64,000 nucleotides of DNA from Bordetella genomosp. 13 (GTDB lineage: Bacteria > Pseudomonadota > Gammaproteobacteria > Burkholderiales > Burkholderiaceae_B): NCBI RefSeq assembly GCF_007679965.1, contig NZ_VEHL01000008.1:292930-356929 (forward strand). Direction: 5' to 3'. A model generated the notes under the pieces. The model was not told the DNA's origin. It did no database searches and saw only the letters and a program-made list of their open reading frames with translations. The position numbers were made by a program, and so were the translations under genes. Shown here piece after piece: positions 8,626-16,523 of the stretch (its first letter is position 1; every line of letters begins with the position of its first letter).

Positions 8626-9384
8626 ATGATTCGACGTTTGCCGGCCATGGCCGGCCTGCTGCTCGCGGGCGCGGCGCTGCCGCAGGCGCATGCGCAGCAG
8701 AACTTCATCGGTATCGGCGCGGCCGTGGTGCCGCGCTACGAGGGCTCGGACGAGTACCGCGTCCGGCCCGTGCCGCTCATCAACTACGAGAACGGACCGT
8801 TCTTCATCACGCCGCGCGGCGGCCTGCCCTCGCTGGGCCTGAAGATGAAGGCGCTGCCGGACGTCACGGTGGGCGCCTTCCTGGGCCTGAACATGGGCCG
8901 CGACGAAGACGACGCCGACCGCCTGCACGGCACGAGCGACATCGACACCCATGCGGTGTATGGCGGTTTCGCCGAATGGACGCCGGGCCGCTTCAAGCTG
9001 GGCGCGGCCTATAGCCAGGCGGCCAAGAGCGGCTACGGCGGCTCGCTGGAGCTCAGCGCGTCGTACTACCTGCTGCAGTCCCAGCGAGACGTGCTGAGCG
9101 TCGGCGTCAGCACCGTTTGGTCCAACGACGACGCCATGCAGACCTGGTTCGGCGTGTCGCAGCGCGAGGCCTCGCGCAGCAACGGCCACCTGCGCGCGTA
9201 CGATGCCGGGTCGGGGTTCCGCAACGCCTCGCTGTCGGCGACGTGGATGCACAACATCAGCGGCAACTGGGGCGTGCTGGGCACGGTCGGCGTGCGCACC
9301 CTGCTGGGCGACGCGAAGGACAGTCCGCTGGTCGAACGCAAGACCAGCGTCTACGGCGCGGTGGGCGTCACCTACGCGTTCTAG
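8626..9384 (+). CDS. MipA/OmpV-family outer-membrane protein
   Basis: Predicted outer-membrane beta-barrel, 252 aa, with a signal peptide MIRRLPAMAGLLLAGAALPQ cleaved near AHAQ. The mature part begins QNFIGIGAAVVPRYEGSDEY, typical of MipA/OmpV, and ends in the aromatic residue expected for Bam-dependent insertion (GVTYAF). Family members have been linked to scaffolding of murein enzymes (MipA) or to porin-like roles. An ACGAGGAA Shine-Dalgarno precedes the ATG. Divergent pairing with a two-component system suggests that system controls it. Confidence 0.88.
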   Translation: MIRRLPAMAGLLLAGAALPQAHAQQNFIGIGAAVVPRYEGSDEYRVRPVPLINYENGPFFITPRGGLPSLGLKMKALPDVTVGAFLGLNMGRDEDDADRLHGTSDIDTHAVYGGFAEWTPGRFKLGAAYSQAAKSGYGGSLELSASYYLLQSQRDVLSVGVSTVWSNDDAMQTWFGVSQREASRSNGHLRAYDAGSGFRNASLSATWMHNISGNWGVLGTVGVRTLLGDAKDSPLVERKTSVYGAVGVTYAF

Positions 9385-9392
9385 CCATGCCG

Positions 9393-9425
9393 GGGCCTTG
9401 CGCGGACCGATCCGCAAGGCCCTTT
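9393..9425. terminator. Bidirectional terminator between mipA-like and lysR genes
   Basis: GGGCCTTGCG (9393-9402) pairs with CGCAAGGCCC (9413-9422), followed by TTT. It lies between the convergent ends of the mipA-like gene and the LysR gene and can serve both directions. Confidence 0.65.
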
Positions 9426-9428
9426 GCC

Positions 9429-10343
9429 CTACAGCGTTTCCTTGCCTTGCCGCGCAATGGACTGGTCCTCGAGGATCCGCATGAACGCGTCGACCAGCCG
9501 ATGCGAGACGCCTTTCGCGCGCACCGCATACACCTGTGCCGTCGCGCCCAGACCCTGGATCGGCATGAACAGGATGTCCTCCCTGCTGTCCTGCGCCACC
9601 GACCGGCCCACCAGCGTATAGCCCAGCCCGGCCGCCACCAGCCCTAGCGCCGTGTGGATTTCCTTGGCCTCGTAGCCCACGCGAACCTTGATGCCCGCGT
9701 GCTCCAGAGCCTGGATGGCGGAGCGCGCGAAGCCGCTGGCCGGATCCTTCGGATAGCTGACGTACGCCAGCCCGGCCAGGTCATTGCCCGTCAGGCGCCT
9801 GCGCCTGGCCAGTGCTCGCGATGCCGGCACCGCGGCGATCAGCGGGTCGTCGAACAGGGGAATCCCTTCCAGGTCGTCATCGACGGCCAGCGGCCCGATG
9901 ATGCGCGACAGGCCCACGTGGATGAACCCATTGCGCAGCGCCTGCGCCTGGTCTTCGCTGAGGATCTCGGTCAGCTCGACTTTGACCTTCGGAAGGTCAG
10001 CCTTCATCCTGCGCACCGCGTCGGGCAGCACCGAAAAAATGGTCGAACGGGTGAACCCGATGCTGAGCCAGCCATAACGGCCGGCCGCCATGTCCTGCGC
10101 TTCGTCGAACAGGCGCCGCGCATCGGCCAGCAAGGCCTTCGCCTTGGGATAGATGAAATGCCCGAGTGGCGTCAGCGTCATGGGACGCGTGGCGCGATCG
10201 AACACGGCGCCTCCCAGCGTGTCCTCGAGTTGTGCCAGCTGCATGCTGACGGCGGCAGGCACGACGTGCAGGCGCTGCGCGGCCAGGCTGGCGCTGCCCG
10301 TCTCGACCACCTCGCAGAAGAACTGCAATGACTTCAGGTTCAT
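9429..10343 (-). CDS. LysR-family transcriptional regulator
   Basis: LysR regulator of 304 aa. The N-terminal winged helix (residues 1-60) contains LKSLQFFCEVVETGSASLAAQRL and VSMQLAQLEDTLGG. The C-terminal ligand domain starts near residue 90 (LSIGFTRSTIFSVLPDAVRRM). I chose the ATG at 10343 giving MNLKSLQFF; a TTG seven codons upstream is less likely. Divergent from an RraA-like gene and a Bug receptor gene, which it probably controls in response to a pathway acid. Confidence 0.9.
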   Translation of the reverse strand: MNLKSLQFFCEVVETGSASLAAQRLHVVPAAVSMQLAQLEDTLGGAVFDRATRPMTLTPLGHFIYPKAKALLADARRLFDEAQDMAAGRYGWLSIGFTRSTIFSVLPDAVRRMKADLPKVKVELTEILSEDQAQALRNGFIHVGLSRIIGPLAVDDDLEGIPLFDDPLIAAVPASRALARRRRLTGNDLAGLAYVSYPKDPASGFARSAIQALEHAGIKVRVGYEAKEIHTALGLVAAGLGYTLVGRSVAQDSREDILFMPIQGLGATAQVYAVRAKGVSHRLVDAFMRILEDQSIARQGKETL

Positions 10344-10348
10344 GAAAA

Positions 10349-10364
10349 TTGAACTTAAGCTCAA
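10349..10364. promoter_or_regulatory. LysR-type operator candidate
   Basis: A 16-bp dyad with outer TTGA/TCAA arms and a CTTAAG centre, matching at 14 of 16 positions. It lies just upstream of the LysR start in the divergent intergenic region, where an autoregulatory site is expected. Confidence 0.45.
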
Positions 10365-10446
10365 AAAACGTTGGTTGATATCGTTTTTTCTTTATTCGAC
10401 CATTGAATCTTAGGTCATCTTCTTCGCAGCAGCACCTGGAGGCCCC

Positions 10447-11136
10447 TTGATTCCCGATCCGCAAGATTCCGAATGGCTGAGCCGCGCGTGCGGCCTCACC
10501 ACCGCCGAGATCTCCGACGCCCTGGACTATTTCAACCTGCCCGGCAGCGCGCTGGGCATACGGCCCGTCGCGGGTCCCGCCAGGCTGCTCGGCTTCGCAT
10601 TCACGATGCGCTTCACGCCGATAGACCGCGGCAGCCCCGGCACCGTCGGCGATTTCATCGACCGTTTGGGGGCCGGCACCGTCGCGGTGCTGGACAACGG
10701 CGGCCGCAACGATTGCACGGTATGGGGCGGCATACTGAGCCGCCTGGCCGCGCACAAGGGCATCGCGGGCACGGTCGTGCACGGCGTCTGCCGCGACACC
10801 GCCGAGGCCGATGCGGCGGGCTACCCCTTGTACGCGTGCGGCGCATTCATGCGCACCGGCAAGGACCGCGTGCAGGTCGAGGCATACGAAGTGCCGGTCA
10901 CATTGGGCGACGTGCGGGTATGCACGGGCGACCTGGTCGTCGGGGATGCCGATGGCGTCGTGGTCGTCCCGCGGGCGCGCATGCCGGATGTGCTGGACAA
11001 GGCGCTGCAGACCCGCGAGCAGGAAGAGCGGATCCTGCATGCGGCCCTGGGCGGCATGCCGCTGGCACAGGCCCGCGAGAAGTTCGGCTATCACACGCTG
11101 CAGCGTTCCCCCTCGATGCTGACGGCGCCGTCCTGA
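10447..11136 (+). CDS. RraA/HMG-aldolase-family protein
   Basis: 229-aa member of the RraA-like fold family, which includes 4-hydroxy-4-methyl-2-oxoglutarate aldolases and oxaloacetate decarboxylases. Visible conserved parts are GTVAVLDNGGRNDCTVWGG (about residues 77-95) and GTVVHGVCRDTAEADAAGYPLY, with the Arg-Asp pair that contacts pyruvate and metal in aldolases. Start is a TTG at 10447, four bases after a GGAGG; no ATG is available. Its position beside LysR and a Bug receptor favours a catabolic aldolase or decarboxylase over the RNase E inhibitor role of true RraA. Confidence 0.75.
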   Translation: MIPDPQDSEWLSRACGLTTAEISDALDYFNLPGSALGIRPVAGPARLLGFAFTMRFTPIDRGSPGTVGDFIDRLGAGTVAVLDNGGRNDCTVWGGILSRLAAHKGIAGTVVHGVCRDTAEADAAGYPLYACGAFMRTGKDRVQVEAYEVPVTLGDVRVCTGDLVVGDADGVVVVPRARMPDVLDKALQTREQEERILHAALGGMPLAQAREKFGYHTLQRSPSMLTAPS

Positions 11137-11176
11137 CGCCGTTCCTCCGAGACCACAACATATCAAAGGAGACATC

Positions 11177-12154
11177 ATGTCCATCCCGCGTACCTTGCGT
11201 GCGGCTTGCTTCGCGCTGGCCGGCGTAGCCGCCGCCGGCGCCGCCCAGGCGCAAGATTCCTATCCCTGCCAACTGGTCAAGCTCGTTTCGCCCTATCCGC
11301 CCGGTGGCACCACCGACATCCTGGCGCGCCTGGTCGCCCCGGGCCTGGCGCAGGAGCTCGGCACCAACGTGATCGTCGAGAATCGTGGCGGGGCCAGCAG
11401 CAACATCGGGACCGAGTACGTGGCTTCCGCCGAGCCTGATGGCTGCACGCTGTTGCTGGGCAACAATACGGGCGTGGTGATCAACCGCAACCTGTATTCC
11501 CTTCGTCTCGATCCGGTCAAGGCGCTGGCGCCCGTGGTCGAGGTGGCGTCCGTGCCGTTGGTGCTCTACGTCAACGATGCCGTCCCGGCCAGGACGGCCG
11601 ACGAGCTCTTCGCGCTCATCAAGCGCCAGCCAGGCAAGTACAACTTCGCATCCGGCGGCAGCGGCAGTCCTCAGCACCTGATGGGCGAGATGTTGAAGGT
11701 CGACATGAAGATGGACATGACGCACATTCCGTACAGGGGGCAGGGGCCCGCCCTGGCCGACGTCGTCGCCGGGCAGGTGCAGATGGCGTTCGAGACCACC
11801 ACGGCCATCGCGCCCCAGCTCGGGTCGGGCCGCATCCGCGCCCTGGCCATCACCGGCCAGGCCCGTGCGAAAAGCATGCCGGACGTGCCGACCATGAAGG
11901 AGCTGGGCCACGCCGACTTCGTGATCGAGAACTGGTATGGCGTGTTCGCGCCCGCCGGGACCCCCGCGCCGCTGATCGAGCGGCTGAACACCGGCCTGGT
12001 CAAAACCTTGAAAAGCCCCGCGGTGGCCGCGAACCTCGATGGAATGGGATCGCACGACGTGACCGGCACGCCGCGTGAGTTCGCGCAGTTCATCGCCAAG
12101 GAACTGCCGTACTGGGAGTCGCTGGTGAAGCGCACCGGCGCCAAGGTGGACTGA
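11177..12154 (+). CDS. Bug/TTT-family periplasmic solute receptor
   Basis: 325-aa tripartite-tricarboxylate-type receptor. Signal peptide MSIPRTLRAACFALAGVAAA with cleavage near AAQAQ. Family hallmarks are VSPYPPGGTTDILARLVAP, VENRGGASSNIGTEYVA and HIPYRGQGPALADVVAGQVQ. No membrane subunits (TctA/TctB) are next to it, as usual for Bordetella Bug proteins, so it may work with a shared transporter or in signalling. It is 40 bp after the RraA-like gene and likely co-transcribed; the ligand is probably a carboxylic acid linked to that pathway. Confidence 0.9.
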   Translation: MSIPRTLRAACFALAGVAAAGAAQAQDSYPCQLVKLVSPYPPGGTTDILARLVAPGLAQELGTNVIVENRGGASSNIGTEYVASAEPDGCTLLLGNNTGVVINRNLYSLRLDPVKALAPVVEVASVPLVLYVNDAVPARTADELFALIKRQPGKYNFASGGSGSPQHLMGEMLKVDMKMDMTHIPYRGQGPALADVVAGQVQMAFETTTAIAPQLGSGRIRALAITGQARAKSMPDVPTMKELGHADFVIENWYGVFAPAGTPAPLIERLNTGLVKTLKSPAVAANLDGMGSHDVTGTPREFAQFIAKELPYWESLVKRTGAKVD

Positions 12155-12211
12155 GCCGGCCGAGGCGGCTTGCCGCCGGCAGTCCGGCGGGGGCGGCGGG
12201 GCGGCGGCGCG

Positions 12212-13021
12212 TCAGTACGACTCGCCGCGGCTGCGCATGGCGGGCACGCGCGTACCCCTGCCGATGCGCTTGACGGGGTCGGCGGCCGGCCCGCCGTGCG
12301 AGGCGGCATGGCGCTCGTACAGCGTCTGCACATAGGCCAGATGCCGCTGCGCCGCCTCGCGCGCGCCGGGTGCGTCGCCCGCCATCACTTTCTCGAAGAT
12401 CTGCTCGTGCTGCCGCAGCAGCTGCAGCTCGACCTCGCGGTCGTAGTCGAACAGCCCGTGCGACTTGCGCATGGATTCGCGCACCAGGCCATGCAGGCCG
12501 TTCATCACGTGGATGATGGCGAAGTTGTGCGTGGCGGCCGCGATGGCCAGGTGAAAGCGCGCGTCGTACGCGGCCAACTGCGCCCGCTCGATCTTCAGCG
12601 TGTGGTCGCGCAACGTCTCGAAGGCCACGCGGATGTTCTGCAGGTCCTGCGGCGTGGCGCGCTGCGTGGCCAGTTCGGTGGCCTGCGCCTCCATGCCCAT
12701 GCGCAGTTCCAGCACGTCGACGCTGGCGCTGGGCCGCTGCATGATGAGCTCGGCCAGCGGGTTGGACACGTACTCGTTCGTGATGTCGGCCACCACGAAG
12801 CCGCCGCGGCCCTCGGACACGATGTAGCGGTCGGCTTCCAGGCGCACCAGCGCTTCGCGCAGCGAGGCGCGGGACACGTTCAACTGCACCGCCAGGTCGC
12901 GCTCGGCCGGCAGTCGCTGGCCGGGGCTGAGGTCGCCGCTGGCGACCAGGGCTTTGATCTGGTCTGACACCACGTCGGACAAACGGACGCGGGTATAGGA
13001 CTGCACGGGTTCAAACGTCAT
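12212..13021 (-). CDS. FadR-subfamily GntR regulator, likely lactate-responsive (LldR/LutR-like)
   Basis: 269-aa repressor. The N-terminal GntR winged helix (about residues 10-75) contains LSPGQRLPAERDLAVQL and VSRASLREALVRLEA; the helical FCD ligand domain follows, with ARFHLAIAAATHN and QHEQIFEKVMAGDA carrying expected metal-site His/Asp residues. It is divergent from lutABC, and a perfect palindrome with the FadR/PdhR/LldR-type core TTGGTC-N-GACCAA overlaps the lut promoter. Repression of lutABC relieved by L-lactate is the likely logic, inferred from context. Confidence 0.87.
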   Translation of the reverse strand: MTFEPVQSYTRVRLSDVVSDQIKALVASGDLSPGQRLPAERDLAVQLNVSRASLREALVRLEADRYIVSEGRGGFVVADITNEYVSNPLAELIMQRPSASVDVLELRMGMEAQATELATQRATPQDLQNIRVAFETLRDHTLKIERAQLAAYDARFHLAIAAATHNFAIIHVMNGLHGLVRESMRKSHGLFDYDREVELQLLRQHEQIFEKVMAGDAPGAREAAQRHLAYVQTLYERHAASHGGPAADPVKRIGRGTRVPAMRSRGESY

Positions 13022-13225
13022 AGGCCCAGCTGCTTGATGTGTTTATGGGTATGCATGCTGCCGGCCCTGCTTCCGGCCTTCGCGCAAGGACATTCGCCGT
13101 TGTTGCCATCCCTGGTCGCGTCACGGAATTGTAGCGTTGGGGCCGGGCAGGCTACCACTTTCAGGGCGGTTTTCATCCGGGTTTTCCCTTCCATTCGTCC
13201 GATATTCGCAGCGCTTAAAACACTG

Positions 13226-13254
13226 TTGACATCCGCTTTCACGCTCTTTATTCT
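13226..13254 (+). promoter_or_regulatory. Sigma-70 promoter of lutABC
   Basis: TTGACA at 13226-13231 (perfect -35) and TATTCT at 13249-13254 with 17-bp spacing. The expected start site near 13261 falls inside the palindrome at 13257-13283. Confidence 0.7.
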
Positions 13255-13256
13255 TT

Positions 13257-13283
13257 GGCCTGCTTGGTCAGACCAAGCAGGCC
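13257..13283. promoter_or_regulatory. 27-bp perfect palindrome, GntR operator of lutABC
   Basis: Two 13-base arms (13257-13269 and 13271-13283) are exact inverted copies around a single A. The core reads TTGGTCAGACCAA, matching the TNGTNNNACNA pattern of FadR-family operators. It sits directly after the -10 box, so bound repressor would block initiation. In RNA it could also fold as a hairpin in the 5' leader. Confidence 0.8.
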
Positions 13284-13333
13284 AGTAGGGCCAAAATATT
13301 CATAAACCTGACGAAAAACGCAGGAGACAGTCC

Positions 13334-14131
13334 GTGCAAGCTTCCCTCGCCACGCCGCCTGGCAGCGCGACCGGACCCGGACCCCGGGTCGGGCTGTTCG
13401 TCACCTGTCTGGTCGACCTGTTCCGTCCGTCGGTGGGTTTCGCCACCGTCGAGTTGCTGGAGCAGGCCGGTTGCCGCGTCGTGGTGCCGCAGGGGCAGAC
13501 CTGCTGCGGCCAGCCGGCGCTCAACAGCGGCGACTTCGGCAATGCACGGGAACTGGCGCGGCGCACCATCTCCGCGTTCGAGGGCTGCGACTACGTGGTG
13601 GCGCCGTCGGGCTCGTGCATCCGCACGCTGCGGCACGACTATCCCGACATCCTGGCGCACGATCCGCGCTGGGCGGCGCGGGCCCAGGCCCTGGCCGAGC
13701 GGTGCCACGAGATCACCAGCTTCCTGGTCGACGTGATGGGCGGCGTGACGCTGCCCGCGGCCATCCCCGCCTGCACGGTCACCTATCACGACACGTGCTC
13801 GGGCCTGCGCGGCCTGGGCGTGCGCGAGCAGCCGCGGCAACTGCTGGCGCAGTTGCCGCAGATCACGCTGCGCGAGATGCAGAACACCGAGGTGTGCTGC
13901 GGCTTCGGCGGCACGTTCTGCGTGAAGTACCCCGAGCTGTCCGCCAAGATCGGCGGCGACAAGGCGGCCAGCGCAGCCGCCACCGGCGCCGACGTGCTGG
14001 TGGGCGGCGACATGGGCTGCCTGCTGCACCTGAGCGGCCGCCTGCGGCGCGACGCGGTGCCCATCAAGGTGTGCCACGTGACCGAATTGCTGACCGGCCG
14101 CATCGGCGCCGGCCTGGGGCAGCCGCAATGA
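13334..14131 (+). CDS. lutA: L-lactate utilisation protein LutA (LldE), Fe-S oxidoreductase
   Basis: First subunit of the LutABC L-lactate dehydrogenase system. The 265-aa protein has two CCG-type cysteine domains, with TCCGQPALNSGDF near residue 56 and EVCCGFGGTFCVKYPE near residue 190, as expected of LldE. It begins at a GTG after an AGGAGA Shine-Dalgarno. Its stop overlaps the lutB ATG by 4 bp. Substrate assignment to lactate rests on the complete lutABC set with an LldR-like repressor. Confidence 0.9.
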   Translation: MQASLATPPGSATGPGPRVGLFVTCLVDLFRPSVGFATVELLEQAGCRVVVPQGQTCCGQPALNSGDFGNARELARRTISAFEGCDYVVAPSGSCIRTLRHDYPDILAHDPRWAARAQALAERCHEITSFLVDVMGGVTLPAAIPACTVTYHDTCSGLRGLGVREQPRQLLAQLPQITLREMQNTEVCCGFGGTFCVKYPELSAKIGGDKAASAAATGADVLVGGDMGCLLHLSGRLRRDAVPIKVCHVTELLTGRIGAGLGQPQ

Positions 14132-15573
14132 CGCCCGACACCGTCGCCGGCTCGTTCAAGACGCGCGTGGACCGCGCGTTGACGGACGTGCCGCTGCAAT
14201 CCGCGTTGGGCGCCCTGGGCGACGGCTGGATCCAGAAGCGCCGCCGCGTGGTGGGCCTGATGCCCGAGTTCGAGCTGCTTCGCGAAGAGGCGCGCCAACT
14301 CAAGGACCACGTGCTTCAGCACCTGGACCACTATCTGCTGGCCTACGAGGCGCGCGTGGTGCAGGCCGGCGGCCACGTGCACTGGGCCGCCGGCGCGCAG
14401 GACGCGCGCCGCATCGTGCAGGACATCTGCCAGGCCGCCGGCGCGCGCACGGTGGCCCGAGGCAAGTCGATGGTGGGCGAGGAGATCGGCCTGAACCAGG
14501 CGCTGGAAGCCGCCGGCATGGAGGTCGTGGAAACCGACCTGGGCGAATACATCGTGCAGCTGGCCGACGAGATGCCCAGCCACATCGTGTTCCCGGCGCT
14601 GCACAAGACCATCGGCCAGATCTCCGACCTGTTCGACGCGCATCATCCGGGCCGCGCGGGCGGCCCGCAACGCACCGTCAGCGACGTCGTGCGCGAGGCG
14701 CGCGAGGTGCTGCGCGAGAAGTTCTTCGCGGCGGACGTCGGCATCACCGGCGCAAACTATCTGGTGGCCGAGACGGGCACCAGCGTCATCTGCACCAACG
14801 AAGGCAACGGCGACCTGTCGTCCACGCTGGCGCGCGTGCACATCGTCACCGCGGGCATCGAGCGCGTGGTGCCCACACTGGACGACGTGGCGCTGTTCAC
14901 CCGCATCCTGGGCCGCAGCGCCACGGGGCAGGAGATCACGGCGTACACCACGTTCAGCACGGGGCCGCGCCGCGAGCCCGACCTGGACGGCCCGCGCGAG
15001 TATCACGTCGTGCTGGTGGACAACGGCCGCAGCCGCATGCTGGCGGGCGCGTTCCGTGACATGCTGCGCTGCATCCGCTGCGGCGCCTGCATGAACCATT
15101 GCCCGGTGTACGGCGCCGTGGGCGGGCATGCCTACGGCTGGGTCTATCCCGGACCCATGGGCGCCGTGCTGACGCCCCTGATGCGCGGCATCGAGCATGC
15201 GCCGGACCTGCCCAACGCGTGCACGCTCAACGGCCGGTGCGCCGAGGTGTGTCCGGTGAAGATACCCCTGCCCACGCTGCTGAAGCGGCTGCGGGGCATG
15301 CAGTTCGAGCGCCGCATGGGCTCGCCCATGGCGCGCCGCATGCTGGGCGTGTGGGCCGCGGTGGCGTTGCGTCCGCGGCTCTATCGCGCCATGAACGGCG
15401 TGGCCGCGCGCGTGCTGCGCCTGCTGGGCGGACGGCGCGGCGCCATCTCGCGCCTGCCCTTGGCGGGCGGATGGACGCAATCGCGCGACCTGCCGGCGCC
15501 GCAGGGCAGGACCTTCCAGGAACAGTGGCGCGGCCAGGATGCGGCGCGCGGACGTGACGGGAGTCAGCCATGA
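14128..15573 (+). CDS. lutB: L-lactate utilisation protein LutB (LldF), Fe-S subunit
   Basis: 481-aa iron-sulfur electron-transfer subunit. The N-terminal LUD domain (about residues 60-290) contains TVARGKSMVGEEIGLN and GITGANYLVAETGTSVICTNEGN. Two 4Fe-4S motifs follow: CIRCGACMNHCPVYG beginning at C315, and NGRCAEVCPVKIPL near residue 372. The ATG overlaps the lutA stop, and its own stop overlaps the lutC ATG, so the three genes are translationally coupled. Confidence 0.93.
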   Translation: MTPDTVAGSFKTRVDRALTDVPLQSALGALGDGWIQKRRRVVGLMPEFELLREEARQLKDHVLQHLDHYLLAYEARVVQAGGHVHWAAGAQDARRIVQDICQAAGARTVARGKSMVGEEIGLNQALEAAGMEVVETDLGEYIVQLADEMPSHIVFPALHKTIGQISDLFDAHHPGRAGGPQRTVSDVVREAREVLREKFFAADVGITGANYLVAETGTSVICTNEGNGDLSSTLARVHIVTAGIERVVPTLDDVALFTRILGRSATGQEITAYTTFSTGPRREPDLDGPREYHVVLVDNGRSRMLAGAFRDMLRCIRCGACMNHCPVYGAVGGHAYGWVYPGPMGAVLTPLMRGIEHAPDLPNACTLNGRCAEVCPVKIPLPTLLKRLRGMQFERRMGSPMARRMLGVWAAVALRPRLYRAMNGVAARVLRLLGGRRGAISRLPLAGGWTQSRDLPAPQGRTFQEQWRGQDAARGRDGSQP

Positions 15574-16301
15574 GTCCCAAGGACGCACACGACGATGCGC
15601 CGCACGAAGGCGCGTCGACGAGCCCGCAGGGCCGCTCAAAAGGCGAACACCGCGGTACGCAGCGTGACGGCACGTCATCCCGTGGACGCGACGCCGTGCT
15701 GGGCCAGATCCGCCAGGCGCTGGGCCGCGATGCCGCCACGGCCGTGCAGCCGCCCGCGCCGCCGCGCAGTTGGCGGCCGCGCGCCCTGGAGCCGGATGCG
15801 CTGGTCGACCGTTTCGTCGAGAAAGTTTTGGCGGTGCAGGCCACCTGCGCCCGCGTGGGCTCGCTGCACGACGTGCCCGCCGACGTGGCGCGCTACGTGG
15901 CGCAATGGGACCTGGCGCCGCGCCTGGTCGTTGCCGAGCCGCTGCGCGCGCTGCCCTGGCCCACGGCGCTGCCGGTGCGCGACGGCGCTGCCGGCAGCGA
16001 GGACCTGACGGCGGTGACGCTGTGCGCGGCCGGCGTGGCCGAGACCGGCAGCCTGATGCTGGCGTCCTCGCCGCGCACGCCCACCACGCTCAATTTCGTG
16101 CCGGACGTGTGCATCGCGGTGCTGCACGCTGAGGCCATCGTGTCCAACCTCGAACAGGCCCTGCGCCGCGTGGCGCCGGCCATGCCGCGCGCCGTCAACA
16201 TCATCACCGGGCCGTCCCGCACGGCCGACGTCGAGCAGGTCGTGGAGATCGGGGTGCATGGCCCCCGGCAGCTCCACATCATCCTCATCGACCGCCCCTG
16301 A
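15570..16301 (+). CDS. lutC: L-lactate utilisation protein LutC (LldG)
   Basis: 243-aa LUD-domain protein completing the LutABC complex. About 45 hydrophilic residues precede the domain. Conserved stretches are TAVTLCAAGVAETGSLML, SSPRTPTTLNFVPDVCIAVL and IITGPSRTADVEQVVEIGVHGPR at the C terminus, all typical of LutC. The ATG overlaps lutB. Unlike lutB it lacks cysteine clusters. Confidence 0.92.
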   Translation: MSPKDAHDDAPHEGASTSPQGRSKGEHRGTQRDGTSSRGRDAVLGQIRQALGRDAATAVQPPAPPRSWRPRALEPDALVDRFVEKVLAVQATCARVGSLHDVPADVARYVAQWDLAPRLVVAEPLRALPWPTALPVRDGAAGSEDLTAVTLCAAGVAETGSLMLASSPRTPTTLNFVPDVCIAVLHAEAIVSNLEQALRRVAPAMPRAVNIITGPSRTADVEQVVEIGVHGPRQLHIILIDRP

Positions 16302-16310
16302 GCGGTCGGG

Positions 16311-16328
16311 GGCGGCCGCCCGGCCGCC
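16311..16328 (+). terminator. GC-rich hairpin after lutC
   Basis: GGCGGCC (16311-16317) pairs with GGCCGCC (16322-16328) around a 4-nt loop, ten bases after the lutC stop. There is no U-tract. It may separate lutABC from the biosynthetic genes. Confidence 0.45.
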
Positions 16329-16330
16329 TC

Positions 16331-16440
16331 GAAGCAGCAGGCAGCACGCGCAGCAGGAAGTCGGCAGCACGCAGCACGCACTACGCACGCGCAGCACCCA
16401 GCATGCACGCAGCATCCAGTGGATCGGCAGTCAGTACGCA
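16331..16440. repeat. Degenerate GCAGCACGCA-type repeat region
   Basis: About 100 bp built from imperfect, unevenly spaced copies of GCAGCACGCA, GCAGCA and ACGCA. It occupies the gap between lutC and the desaturase gene that opens the biosynthetic cluster. No clear sigma-70 promoter was found within 16302-16523. Its function is unknown. Confidence 0.55.
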
Positions 16441-16523
16441 GCGCCCCCAATACGCCGTGGCCGCTCAAGCGCGCCATGCCGCAAGCGATGTCCTGAAACG
16501 CGAGCACCTCGCGGGAGAACCCG

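Noticed and set aside
16331..16440. CRISPR array
   Set aside because: Repeat units are short, irregular and without unique spacers of even length, and no cas genes are present.
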